This document shows positions 35,372 to 44,123 of a DNA stretch of 64,000 bases, piece by piece. Within the stretch, counting starts at the first letter, position 1; each line of letters opens with the position of its first letter. This stretch comes from an uncultured SAR86 cluster bacterium (lineage in GTDB: Bacteria; Pseudomonadota; Gammaproteobacteria; Magnimaribacterales; D2472). Below the pieces are notes generated by a model, which did not search any database, was not told the DNA's origin, and was given only the letters and a program-made list of their open reading frames with translations. A program made the position numbers and the translations under genes. The stretch is taken from positions 1-64,000 of the forward strand of contig CABXVU010000005.1 in NCBI GenBank assembly GCA_902515775.1, written 5' to 3'.

Positions 35372-35391
35372 TTTAACTTACTTAAGTTAAA
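35372..35391. promoter_or_regulatory. Near-perfect 20-bp palindrome in a divergent promoter region
   Basis: TTTAACTTA-CT-TAAGTTAAA: perfect 9-bp arms and a 2-bp centre. It lies 30 bases before the exported-protein gene and 89 before the TPR gene start at 35481. It has no relation to the TAnnCAnnTGnnTA motif, so a different regulator is implied. Confidence 0.45.
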
Positions 35392-35480
35392 TATTGTTTA
35401 AATTGTTGTAAAATTCTTTCAGTAATTGATCTTTGAAAATTAATTATTAATTTTAATTAATGTCACATAAAAAAAAAATA

Positions 35481-35927
35481 ATGAAAAATATAACTAAAAT
35501 AAAATATTTGCCTTTACTGTGTCTATTAGCTTTGCCATTAGAAGCAGTTAAGTACAATAAGCTTGATGCAACTACTCTATATAAAAGAGCAATTAAACAT
35601 CTTGATAATGAAAGTTATAGAAAAGCAGATAAGGTATTAAAAGCATATACAAAATCAAAACCAAATGATTCAGATGGATGGAATCTTTACGCTTTTACAA
35701 AAAGAAAGCTTGGTAAGTATGATTTAGCGGAAAAGTATTACAAAACATCGCTTGAGCTTGATCCTGAAAACAAATCTGCCCTTGAGTATCAGGGAGAGCT
35801 TTTCATTAAGACTGGAAGAGTTGAGCTTGCAAGAAAAAATCTTGTTATATTAGAAAATCTTTGCTCGAGCCAGTGTTTTGAGTATGAAGAACTTAAAAAA
35901 TCACTTATTAAGGCAAGCACCTCTTAA
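35481..35927 (+). CDS. Small exported TPR protein
   Basis: 148 residues from ATG 35481; an ATG at 35460 would add MSHKKKI before the signal peptide. The signal peptide KYLPLLCLLALPLEA ends near residue 22. Two TPR-like repeats follow (LYKRAIKHLDNESYRKADKVLKAY; GKYDLAEKYYKTSLELDPEN). Convergent with the MBL-fold gene, four bases apart. Function unknown; probably a periplasmic scaffold. Confidence 0.75.
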   Translation: MKNITKIKYLPLLCLLALPLEAVKYNKLDATTLYKRAIKHLDNESYRKADKVLKAYTKSKPNDSDGWNLYAFTKRKLGKYDLAEKYYKTSLELDPENKSALEYQGELFIKTGRVELARKNLVILENLCSSQCFEYEELKKSLIKASTS

Positions 35928-35931
35928 AAAA

Positions 35932-36876
35932 TTACTCTACAGAGCTCCTTTGAATCATTAAATCTTTTGTTAACACGCTTCCAATAGCTGTATGGGACAG
36001 ATTTTCTCTTGATATACCAATAATATCAGCGACTCTTTCGGCAGCATATATGCCTGTACAATGTCCGCCCATAAATTTTGTCATTCCCTGATTTTTTAAC
36101 CAATTAGCAGTTTTATCTATAAGTTGATCTGATGCTTTAAATAAGTGAAATCCGCCTATGGCACCATATACGGGAATATTGTTTATAGACTGGAGTTTTT
36201 TTGCTGTGTTAATAATCCCCGAATGTCCACAGCCTGACATCATTACCCATCCATTTTCAGTTAACATGCCCGCTGACTGGTCATCTAAAATTATATCTGG
36301 AACAAATTTATTTGATTTAATATCCTTTACAACTAAGCCCTCGGGCCCATTGTATTTCTCTACAGTTCTTTCAACAGTTCCCGTTGCAAATATGTTCTTT
36401 GAAACTTCATAGTGACTATCTAGAATTATGAAATTAATACCTAAATCTTCTGCGTCTTTTTTCCATTTACCTGAATCAGCATAATTTCCCGGACCGACCT
36501 TTGAACCATCTGGAGCAAATCTTTGGTTAAAAAAGCCTCTTGCAACATAAACCTTGGTAAAAGCTTTATTGTTAAGTTCCTTGTATGTTTTTCTTAATTT
36601 AAGAAGGCCTCCTGTATGATCGCTGTGAAAATGACTTAATATAACCTTTTCAACTTTTGATAGATCTTTTCCAAGAATTTTAGCATTATGTAAAACAGTA
36701 TCTTCGTGAAATCCAGTATCAAATAGCACAGATTCAGTTTCACTTTCATATAAGGCTGAAAAACTCCATTCTCCAAATCCACCATAGTTAGATATATTTG
36801 TTGCTAGTACTGTTATTTCGTAAGATGCATTTAAATTAATACAAAATAATACTAAGAAAAGATTTATTCTCCTCAT
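35932..36876 (-). CDS. Exported metallo-beta-lactamase-fold hydrolase
   Basis: 314 residues with a short signal peptide (1-18). The zinc motif HFHSDHTGG lies near residue 85; a further His occurs in MSGCGHSGI and MGGHCTG. The order resembles the MBL family of dihydropterin-like proteins. Third gene of an operon with a TPR lipoprotein and a cyclase-family hydrolase, four bases apart from the latter. All three are exported, so a periplasmic hydrolytic pathway is likely. Substrate unknown. Confidence 0.85.
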   Translation of the reverse strand: MRRINLFLVLFCINLNASYEITVLATNISNYGGFGEWSFSALYESETESVLFDTGFHEDTVLHNAKILGKDLSKVEKVILSHFHSDHTGGLLKLRKTYKELNNKAFTKVYVARGFFNQRFAPDGSKVGPGNYADSGKWKKDAEDLGINFIILDSHYEVSKNIFATGTVERTVEKYNGPEGLVVKDIKSNKFVPDIILDDQSAGMLTENGWVMMSGCGHSGIINTAKKLQSINNIPVYGAIGGFHLFKASDQLIDKTANWLKNQGMTKFMGGHCTGIYAAERVADIIGISRENLSHTAIGSVLTKDLMIQRSSVE

Positions 36877-36880
36877 AAAT

Positions 36881-37897
36881 TTATAAAGTTGATGGACCTA
36901 TAGCAACAGGTCTGATTGAAGATGCTGCACTTCCTTTTACCATTAAAGGTAATATCATTACACATGAGAGGTCTACTGAATCATTTGATAATTTTTTAAG
37001 GTTAAAATTTTCAAGTGTATGAACACCAGCCTGAGTTAAGAAATAATGATGTACTGGAAATACCATATTTTCGGGAGTACCTTCAGGAGCTGGGATTGGG
37101 TTATTTGGATCAGCTACTGCATCAACAAAAGGAGTATCTAATCCAACAGCAACGACTTTTTTTGAAGCCAGATATTCAGCTAATGTATATGAAATGCCTG
37201 GAGCCATTGAATAATATAGTTTTAATTCATCAGGATCCTGATAATTATCACTCCAGCCTGTATAGATCAAAACAACGTCTCCTGGCAATATACCTCTTGA
37301 TTTTAAAGATGATGATTCAATCGACTTATTGATGTCGTTAATAGATACATATTCTCCGGCTGACATAGATTTTCCATCATATGCATATTTTTTTACATCG
37401 ATAAGTATTGCAGTTGTAATAATTGGAGGTACAGTCTCTATTCCAAGCTTAAGTAATGGAGATGCCTTAGATGGCTTGACAACATCGCCTTTTAATCCAC
37501 CAAAAAAAGTTACATTCGATATATCCAGTTCAGTTTCACCATCCCAAGGCTCATCTAAATGACCAAAGTGGCCTAATGCATCCATTTGAGTTCCTTGATT
37601 TCCGTCATTAACATCTTCGTTAAGGACATCCATGGTAAATATTTGAACTGTATTTGGCATTGCAGACGCAGGTAAGAATTTTGGCTTATATTCACCTGCA
37701 AATGGCGACAGAGGCATAGATTTAGTTCTCAAGTATGACAACTCATAACTCTCTGATTTAGGGTTCGATATTAACTCTGAGCATCTAGACCAAGTTTCGG
37801 GCCCTAGAATATTTGTCATGCCTCTTTGAGAAGATAGATCTGATGAGTATATAAATACTGAGTAAATAGAAAAAAATAAAAAAGTAATTCTAGTCAT
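36881..37897 (-). CDS. Exported cyclase-family (kynurenine formamidase-like) hydrolase
   Basis: 338 residues with a signal peptide (1-18). The family metal motif usually written HxGTHxDxxxH appears as GNQGTQMDALGHFGH: the first His and the His of GTH are replaced, while Asp and the last His remain. The variant GTQxDxxGH is seen in a cyclase subgroup. VLIYTGW and HHYFLTQAGVH complete the site. Exported members are unusual; classical formamidases are cytoplasmic. Three bases behind the lipoprotein gene and four ahead of the MBL gene. Likely opens a cyclic amide or lactone. Confidence 0.82.
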   Translation of the reverse strand: MTRITFLFFSIYSVFIYSSDLSSQRGMTNILGPETWSRCSELISNPKSESYELSYLRTKSMPLSPFAGEYKPKFLPASAMPNTVQIFTMDVLNEDVNDGNQGTQMDALGHFGHLDEPWDGETELDISNVTFFGGLKGDVVKPSKASPLLKLGIETVPPIITTAILIDVKKYAYDGKSMSAGEYVSINDINKSIESSSLKSRGILPGDVVLIYTGWSDNYQDPDELKLYYSMAPGISYTLAEYLASKKVVAVGLDTPFVDAVADPNNPIPAPEGTPENMVFPVHHYFLTQAGVHTLENFNLKKLSNDSVDLSCVMILPLMVKGSAASSIRPVAIGPSTL

Positions 37898-37900
37898 AAT

Positions 37901-39568
37901 TTAATAAATTATAGATGATTTAAGTTGGACATCTGACATCTGCCAAATTTCTTGATGCTTCGCCAAAGCTTCATTAGATAATTCGATATTACCAAGAGCT
38001 TTATGGGCTTTAAAAAGCCCATAATAAGACCAACCGTTTCTTGGATACGACTTTAAATCTTGGTTAAACACATTTACAGCTTCATTGAAATCTTCGTTAA
38101 TAAGCAAAGCATGTCCTAGTGACTGTCTGGTTGGATAATACCAAAATTCAGGTTCCCTATAAGGTAGAGCATCTTGAACATTAACTGCCATTTTAAAATG
38201 CATTATTGATGCATCTAAATTCATGCTAGCCAATTCAATTTGACCTAATGCAAGATAATTTGCAATTTCAAGTAATTTGTCTGATGGTTGGCCAGCTTTT
38301 ATTATAACTTTGAGCTCTGGAGCATCTTTTAGTGGTAATATTTTTTTTTGCTCATTAATAGCTTTATCAATGTCACCTAAAGACGCAAAAGCAATACTTC
38401 TAGCGTAGTGATATAAACCTAAAGAAAATTTAAATTCCTCAATTGGTTTTTCATACGCCAAAATTTCGTTCCACTTAGCAAACCTTACGTAAGAGAGTAA
38501 AGGGATTGTATGGAAAAACTCTAAAAAAGGTATTTGTTTAATTTGTTCAATACGAACATATTTAGAAACTTTTATTGCCGACTCTATTGATAAAGCACTC
38601 CGACCTTCCATAGTTGATGCAGCCCATAAAAAATGAACATTATGCGGATAGTATAATGCGGGATAAAAACCTTGTGCATTACATTGGGCAATATAGTCTT
38701 CATCAACCTTTGCAGCTTCAATATTAACGAGCGATGCATCATGATATCTTCCAATACGCCAGTAAATATGCGCGGGCATATGAACAAGATGCCCTGCTCC
38801 GGGAACTAGTTTTCCTAATCTATCAGCAGGTCCCTCTGCTCTTCCGGGATCCGAAGATGCTTCAACCGCATGAATATATAAATGTATAGCAAGAGGATGG
38901 TCTGGATTTTTTTCTAAAACAGTTTCTAAGCTATCAATAACCTTTACAGTATCAGGCTTGGGATCTCCGTCTTCAGCCCAATAGTTCCATGGCATGGTAT
39001 TCATTAAAGCTTCTGCAAACAATGATGCAGCATCATGATCATTTGGATAATTCTTTGATAGATCCTCCATTGCATCAGCATATGCAAGATCCAATGGCTC
39101 TCGGTTTGATTCAGGATTGCCATCATACCTTACAGATAATGCCGATATATATGCTTGTTCTTTTTTGGAAACTAAGTCAGATAATGCGATTGCTTTGTTA
39201 ATTGCCTTAAATGCAGCAACTCTATTTTGAGGGGACATAATGACTCTCCCATCACTATTTACATTTATATTTGGTCCCAGCGCCAATGCCTCTCCCCAAT
39301 AGCACATTGCACAGTTTGGATCTAAGTTTTGTGCTGCTTTAAAGCTTCTTATGGATTCAGCATGATTAAATGCAAATGCCATTATCATTCCTTGATCAAA
39401 ATAACGCTGAACTCCCTCAACGTCTGATGATATTGGATGAGTATGAGTACCTAACCCTTTAAGCAATGGAGCTCCAGATTGTTCAATTAAATTTTCTTCA
39501 GAAAAATCCGAACAACTTGCTAAAAACTGAAAAAAAATAACAATTAGTAAAAAACTTTTTTTAAACAT
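37901..39568 (-). CDS. TPR-repeat outer-membrane or periplasmic lipoprotein
   Basis: 555 residues. Lipoprotein signal ending FLASC (lipobox, Cys19). The block YFDQGMIMAFAFNHAESIRSF, then DPNCAMCYWGEALALGPN with a CxxC, is a hallmark of a widespread uncharacterised TPR family. Multiple helix-turn-helix repeats fill the protein; HMPAHIYWRIGRYHDA is a His-rich repeat. First gene of the operon with the cyclase-family and MBL-fold hydrolases. AAGGAT serves as the ribosome site. Confidence 0.82.
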   Translation of the reverse strand: MFKKSFLLIVIFFQFLASCSDFSEENLIEQSGAPLLKGLGTHTHPISSDVEGVQRYFDQGMIMAFAFNHAESIRSFKAAQNLDPNCAMCYWGEALALGPNINVNSDGRVIMSPQNRVAAFKAINKAIALSDLVSKKEQAYISALSVRYDGNPESNREPLDLAYADAMEDLSKNYPNDHDAASLFAEALMNTMPWNYWAEDGDPKPDTVKVIDSLETVLEKNPDHPLAIHLYIHAVEASSDPGRAEGPADRLGKLVPGAGHLVHMPAHIYWRIGRYHDASLVNIEAAKVDEDYIAQCNAQGFYPALYYPHNVHFLWAASTMEGRSALSIESAIKVSKYVRIEQIKQIPFLEFFHTIPLLSYVRFAKWNEILAYEKPIEEFKFSLGLYHYARSIAFASLGDIDKAINEQKKILPLKDAPELKVIIKAGQPSDKLLEIANYLALGQIELASMNLDASIMHFKMAVNVQDALPYREPEFWYYPTRQSLGHALLINEDFNEAVNVFNQDLKSYPRNGWSYYGLFKAHKALGNIELSNEALAKHQEIWQMSDVQLKSSIIY

Positions 39569-39690
39569 ATTTCTATCCTTAGGCCTATATTAATCAATTT
39601 ATTATGCCCTAATACTATTAATTTTAAGTTACAAAATAGTGTATTATTAAAACATACCTTAATTAAAAGGTTTAAATTTTGGAGAAAATT

Positions 39691-40092
39691 ATGGAAGGAG
39701 AAATTTGGGCATCATTGCATACTGCTAGAATAGCCAATGCAGCATTTTTTTTATCAACCATCGTATCTATATGGATTGCAGCTCGCTTTTCATCAGTTGC
39801 AGCTGAAAAAGGTTTAAATATGATTGGTAAGATTATTTGCTCGCTTTTTGCATTAGGTGTATTTATGGGGAACTGGACTATTGGCTCAACAGTAATGTCC
39901 ACCTACTCAGGATTTGGTAAGGCATTTGAGATGCTTGGTGATACAGGTGTAGAGTTATCGCCAATGGCATTGGGCTATATTGAATATTTTGGAACTGAAG
40001 CTACCGGAATGCCTAATCCAATTATGATGTTGGTGGGTGTGACGGGATTATTAATAGCCTTGGCTCCACTTTGGTTCAATCCTGCTGATTAA
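39691..40092 (+). CDS. Small uncharacterised membrane protein
   Basis: 133 residues. Four hydrophobic stretches (AFFLSTIVSIWIAARF, IGKIICSLFALGVFMGNW, a weaker TVMSTYSGFGKAF, and IMMLVGVTGLLIALAPLWF). GGAG at 39681-39684 lies six bases from ATG 39691; a TTG at 39679 is less likely. It is a monocistronic unit with a strong terminator, suggesting high expression. I do not recognise the family. Possibly a channel, quorum or respiratory accessory protein; nothing decides. Confidence 0.7.
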   Translation: MEGEIWASLHTARIANAAFFLSTIVSIWIAARFSSVAAEKGLNMIGKIICSLFALGVFMGNWTIGSTVMSTYSGFGKAFEMLGDTGVELSPMALGYIEYFGTEATGMPNPIMMLVGVTGLLIALAPLWFNPAD

Positions 40093-40110
40093 TATAAAAT
40101 TAATTAAATT

Positions 40111-40136
40111 AAAGCCTGCTAATAGCAGGCTTTTTT
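40111..40136. terminator. Rho-independent terminator, usable in both directions
   Basis: AAAGCCTGC-TAATA-GCAGGC-TTTTTT: a 9-bp stem (including A-T pairs) with a T run on the plus strand and an A run that gives T's on the minus strand. It ends the small membrane protein gene (plus) and the dehydrogenase gene (minus). Confidence 0.85.
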
Positions 40137-41019
40137 ATACATTAAATAATTTAACTAGACTTGATGTGTCAAGGTCTCCATTTTTATCGTGAGACAATTT
40201 TTTATAGTTTTTTAATACAGATTTAGTTGTTTTAAGATCTAAGTTATTTAAATTTGCTTGTTCTAGCGCAATTTTTAAATCTTTGATCATTAAATCTACA
40301 GCGAATCCGAAATCAAACTTATTATCAACCATCGATTTAAAGCGATTATCCATTTGCCAAGATTGAGCTGCACCTCCAGATATAGCCTCAAGTACTTTTG
40401 TCATATTTAGATTAGATGATTTACCTAATGCAACTCCCTCAGACAATCCTTGAAGCAGTCCAGCAATACATAATTGATTAACCATTTTTGTTAATTGCCC
40501 ATGCCCACTAGGGCCGATTTTTGTAATTTTATTTGAATAAGATTGCATGATGCTTTCTATAATTGAGATCTTTTTATTAGGTCCTCCATACATTATCGAA
40601 AGAGTTCCATTGATAGCACCAACCTCTCCTCCACTTACAGGGGCATCAAAAAAAGAAATATTGTTTGAAATAAATTTTTTGTTTGATGAGATATTTTGGA
40701 TTAGTTGCAGAGAAGTAGTTGAATGATCAATTACAAATGCATTAGATTTTAGCAATCCAATAAAATTATTTTTAATTAAAACCTCAACTATCGACGAATC
40801 ATCTTTTAAGCATGTAATAAGGCCGTTAAATTTATTCTTATTGTCTTTAGACAATTTAAACTCAAAGCAATTAAAATCTTTTAACCATCTTTTTGTTACT
40901 TGATTTGATCTGTTAAAAACATAAAGATCTATATTAGGGTCTTTGGATAAATGACCTGACATTGAATATCCCATTGTCCCAAGACCGATGAATAAGTATT
41001 TTGGTTTATTTTTACGCAA
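40135..41019 (-). CDS. Beta-hydroxyacid dehydrogenase (3-hydroxyisobutyrate dehydrogenase-like)
   Basis: 294 residues. NAD-binding FIGLGTMGYSMSGHL at the N-terminus, substrate motif FFDAPVSGGEVGAINGTL, and the catalytic Lys in HGQLTKMVNQ. The family oxidises 3-hydroxyisobutyrate, tartronate semialdehyde or related acids. It may pair functionally with the MmsA-type enzyme at 18500 (valine pathway), but it is 20 kb away and stands alone. Its stop overlaps the shared terminator. Confidence 0.88.
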   Translation of the reverse strand: MRKNKPKYLFIGLGTMGYSMSGHLSKDPNIDLYVFNRSNQVTKRWLKDFNCFEFKLSKDNKNKFNGLITCLKDDSSIVEVLIKNNFIGLLKSNAFVIDHSTTSLQLIQNISSNKKFISNNISFFDAPVSGGEVGAINGTLSIMYGGPNKKISIIESIMQSYSNKITKIGPSGHGQLTKMVNQLCIAGLLQGLSEGVALGKSSNLNMTKVLEAISGGAAQSWQMDNRFKSMVDNKFDFGFAVDLMIKDLKIALEQANLNNLDLKTTKSVLKNYKKLSHDKNGDLDTSSLVKLFNV

Positions 41020-41089
41020 TGTGAGTTAAGTTTATTTTTAAATAATTTTAACTCATTTTAGTTATTTAAAAAAAATGTGAATGTTTTCT

Positions 41090-41109
41090 TGTTTTAACAT
41101 GCTAAAACA
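41090..41109. promoter_or_regulatory. Operator palindrome of the histidine operon
   Basis: TGTTTTAACATGCTAAAACA matches its reverse complement at 18 of 20 positions. It occupies the spacer of a promoter with -35 TTGTTT (41089-41094) and -10 TAGACT (41112-41117), 17 bases apart. It lies 15 bases before the YerC start. A repressor bound here would block polymerase, and the TrpR-like YerC encoded by the first gene is the obvious candidate. Confidence 0.6.
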
Positions 41110-41124
41110 TATAGACTTGTCGTC

Positions 41125-41382
41125 ATGAAATTATCAACAGCACTAAAAAACTTAAATTCTGATAAAGACATAGATAATTTTTTAAAAGATTTATGTACTC
41201 CAGCAGAAATTGAAGCTATGAAAGAAAGATGGGAAGTTGCTCAACTTTTGTACAAAGGCGACTCAACATATAGAGATATAGCATCAAAATTAAACACCTC
41301 AACAGCAACGGTAACAAGAGTGGCTCGATTTCTTTTTAAAGAGTCCAACAAGGGATATTTGAGTTTATTAAAGCAGGATTAA
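41125..41382 (+). CDS. TrpR-like regulator YerC/YecD
   Basis: 85 residues of the TrpR-superfamily YerC/YecD type: LCTPAEIEAMKERWEVAQLL is the conserved first half, and YRDIASKLNTSTATVTRVARFL the DNA-binding helix-turn-helix. This family is known to sit near histidine genes in several phyla. It heads the his operon, with hisG starting two bases after its stop. A palindrome overlaps its promoter, so it is likely an autoregulated repressor sensing histidine or a product (inference). Confidence 0.88.
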   Translation: MKLSTALKNLNSDKDIDNFLKDLCTPAEIEAMKERWEVAQLLYKGDSTYRDIASKLNTSTATVTRVARFLFKESNKGYLSLLKQD

Positions 41383-41384
41383 AA

Positions 41385-42251
41385 GTGGCGAAAAAAATTA
41401 CAATTGCAATTCAGCGAAAGGGTAGATTATTCGATAGTAGTAAGGAACTGTTAATTAAATCTGGTATTAACTTTAGTACCAGTGGTGAAAAACTTTTAGC
41501 TCGTTCTTCAAATATGAATATAGATATATTGCTAGTTAGAGATGATGATATCCCCTCACTAGTGTCAAAGGAGGTTGCTGATCTTGGTATTGTTGGAAAA
41601 AATGTTCTTGCAGAACAAGCTGCAAATAGCCGAAAGATTTCAGCCAAATCAGTATTAAATTTAGGATTTTCAAAATGCAGATTGGCTTTTGCAAAACCTC
41701 TTACCTCTAAAATTAAATCATTGAATAACAAAGTAATAGCTACGTCCTATCCAGGACTAGTTAAAAAATTTCTTAAGAAAGAGTCTATCAATGCTGAACT
41801 CATTAAAATTAATGGTTCAGTTGAACTTACTCCATATATAGGTATTGCCGATTGCATATGTGATCTTGTTTCTTCCGGGGCAACATTAGAAGCTAATAAT
41901 TTAACTGAATTTAAAACATTAATGGATTCAGAGGCCGTTCTTATTTCATCTAGTAATCTAAAGAATCTTAAGGATAAGAGTATTATTGATCTTGTTAAAA
42001 GATTTGAGGGTGTTATTAATGCTGCAGAGAGTAAATATGTAATGTTGAATGCAAGCACTAATTCTGTAAACAAAATATGCAAATTACTTCCCGGAGCTGA
42101 TTCACCAACCATCATTCCTTTGCAGGAAAAAAATAAAGTGGCAATTCATGCGCTATGCAGTGAGCCAGTTTTCTGGGAAACAATGGAAAAATTAAAGTCC
42201 AATGGTGCATCCTCAATACTTGTGATGCCCGTTGAAAAAATTTTAAATTAA
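41385..42251 (+). CDS. hisG: ATP phosphoribosyltransferase (long form)
   Basis: First enzyme of histidine synthesis; joins ATP and PRPP. 288 residues: catalytic domains IAIQRKGRLFDSSKELL and LGIVGKNVLAEQ, PRPP loop VELTPYIGIADCICDLVSSGATLEANNL, and a C-terminal ACT-like domain (from about 215) for histidine feedback. This is the long, self-sufficient form, so no HisZ is needed. GTG start with GCAGGA about eight bases upstream. Two bases behind YerC, and directly followed by the hisD-hisB fusion. Confidence 0.95.
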   Translation: MAKKITIAIQRKGRLFDSSKELLIKSGINFSTSGEKLLARSSNMNIDILLVRDDDIPSLVSKEVADLGIVGKNVLAEQAANSRKISAKSVLNLGFSKCRLAFAKPLTSKIKSLNNKVIATSYPGLVKKFLKKESINAELIKINGSVELTPYIGIADCICDLVSSGATLEANNLTEFKTLMDSEAVLISSSNLKNLKDKSIIDLVKRFEGVINAAESKYVMLNASTNSVNKICKLLPGADSPTIIPLQEKNKVAIHALCSEPVFWETMEKLKSNGASSILVMPVEKILN

Positions 42252-44123
42252 ATGAAGTTAATAAATAGATCAAAATCAAAATTACCTATTCATTGGAAAT
42301 CTTCTACGATCAATTCTAAGGATATTGAAAACACAGCCTTTAGATATAGAGATTTAATTATCAATAATGGTACTAAGGCCTTTAACATAATTAATGATGA
42401 GTTAAAGCTTCCAAATATAAAATCTTTTAAAGTTAGAGCTGCAGAAATAAATAAATCTGAAAATTCTGTTTCAGATGATTTAAAGAAAGCTATTCTAGAT
42501 TCTTCAAACAATATCAAATTAATTTGTGAAGAAGAAAGAAAAAATTTAAGCTTTTCATCAATCGAAACCACCAAAGGAATCACTCTTTGGAAAGAATTTA
42601 GATCAATTGAGACAGTGGGTCTATATGTTCCAGGTGGCTCAGCACCATTAATATCCTCTTTTCTTATGCAACTTATACCTGCCAAAGTTGCCGGATGTAA
42701 AAATATAGTTGTATGCACTCCCCCATTAAAATCTGGTTCTATAGCTCCGGAAATCTTATGGATTGCTAAATTATTTGGAATTGAATCAATATATAAAGTC
42801 GGTGGTGCTCAAGCTATATTTGCGATGGCATATGGAACAACGGTTATTCCTAAGGTAGATAAAATTTTTGGTCCAGGTAATTCTTATGTAAATATTGCTA
42901 AAAAAATATGTTCTGAAGATGTTGCAATAGATTTACCTGCGGGCCCAAGCGAAGTCATGGTTGTTTCTGACGATGAGACAAAAGCTGGGCTGGTTGCAGC
43001 TGATGTTTTGTCTCAACTTGAACATGATGCTGCTTCTAAGGCATTTGTACTTTCAAACAATTTAAATTTACTTAAAAAGATTAAAAAAGAAATAAATATT
43101 CAACTTTCTTCACTTTCAAGAAAAAGTATTTTGGAAAAAAGTTTGTTAAATCTTCAGTTAATTAAAACAAGATCGATGGTTGATAGCATTTGTATGATTA
43201 ATGAATGTGCTCCTGAGCACTTAATTCTTCTAGATGACGATTACTCAAAGTTTTTATCAGGAATTTATAATGCAGGTTCTATATTTTGTGGCTCATTAAG
43301 TCCAGAGTCTTTTGGCGATTATTCTTCAGGGTCCAATCATGTACTTCCAACAAATGGTATGGCTAAAGTATTTTCTGGATTAGGAGTAAAAGATTTTGGA
43401 AAACAGATAAACGTTCAAACAGCATCGTCTGAGGGTTTTTTAAATTTAAAAGACACTGTTATTACCATGGCCAATGCTGAATCGCTTGATGCTCATGCAA
43501 GGGCTGTAGAAATCAGAGAAAAACTTGCAGTTACTAAATCGCGATCAAGAATTTCATCCGAGATTAGAAAAACCAATGAAACAAGCATATATATCAATTT
43601 AAATCTCGATGGAACCGGACAATACAATATTGATACAGGATTAAAATATTTAGATCATCTGCTCGAACAATTTTCTAAACATGGATCAATTGATCTCAAT
43701 ATTTCTTGCTTGGGAGATCTAGAAATCGATGAACATCATACAATTGAAGATATCGCAATTACTTTAGGCTCAGCAATTAATAAAGCATTACAAGAAAGAA
43801 AGGGTATATCACGTTATGCTTCGAGTGAAATCCTGGTTATGGATGAAGTAAAATGCAATGTAAGCATTGATCTATGCACCAGAAGATTTTTAAATTTTAA
43901 ATGCTCTGATCTTAGAGAAAGAGTTGGTGATTTCCCAACAGAAATGTTTGAACATTTCTTTATTTCTTTGATAAATTCTGCTGCTTTTACTTGTCACATT
44001 GATACCATCGGCAGCAATTCACATCACTTATTAGAGGCTACATTTAAAACATTTGCTAGATGTCTTCGATCAGCAATAGTTATTGAATCCAATCAAACAT
44101 CATCAACAAAAGGATTGATGTGA
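42252..44123 (+). CDS. hisD-hisB: Histidinol dehydrogenase / imidazoleglycerol-phosphate dehydratase fusion
   Basis: 623 residues joining two histidine enzymes. Residues 1-425 are HisD: zinc ligands Gln255, His258 (SQLEHDAAS), Asp356 (FGDYSSGSNH) and His415 (LDAHARAVE), with catalytic Glu322-His323 (APEHLIL). All are four below the E. coli numbers, so the domain is collinear. Residues 440-623 are HisB (dehydratase): HHTIED (495-500) and SHHLLEA (His591-592, Glu595) metal motifs. The linker is about 15 residues (LAVTKSRSRISSEIRK). No HisN phosphatase domain is present. hisC, usually between hisD and hisB, is absent. Directly follows hisG. Confidence 0.93.
   Translation: MKLINRSKSKLPIHWKSSTINSKDIENTAFRYRDLIINNGTKAFNIINDELKLPNIKSFKVRAAEINKSENSVSDDLKKAILDSSNNIKLICEEERKNLSFSSIETTKGITLWKEFRSIETVGLYVPGGSAPLISSFLMQLIPAKVAGCKNIVVCTPPLKSGSIAPEILWIAKLFGIESIYKVGGAQAIFAMAYGTTVIPKVDKIFGPGNSYVNIAKKICSEDVAIDLPAGPSEVMVVSDDETKAGLVAADVLSQLEHDAASKAFVLSNNLNLLKKIKKEINIQLSSLSRKSILEKSLLNLQLIKTRSMVDSICMINECAPEHLILLDDDYSKFLSGIYNAGSIFCGSLSPESFGDYSSGSNHVLPTNGMAKVFSGLGVKDFGKQINVQTASSEGFLNLKDTVITMANAESLDAHARAVEIREKLAVTKSRSRISSEIRKTNETSIYINLNLDGTGQYNIDTGLKYLDHLLEQFSKHGSIDLNISCLGDLEIDEHHTIEDIAITLGSAINKALQERKGISRYASSEILVMDEVKCNVSIDLCTRRFLNFKCSDLRERVGDFPTEMFEHFFISLINSAAFTCHIDTIGSNSHHLLEATFKTFARCLRSAIVIESNQTSSTKGLM

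Noticed and set aside
39573-39592. TATCCTTAGGCCTA before the TPR lipoprotein gene, resembling the TAnnCAnnTGnnTA motif
   Set aside because: Two core bases differ, and the sequence contains the ribosome site AAGGAT of the gene, which explains it.
44101-44123. Possible frameshift artefact making the HisD-HisB fusion
   Set aside because: The frame is continuous through the linker, both domains are complete with all ligands, and the linker looks like a native HisB N-terminus; a real fusion is the simpler reading.
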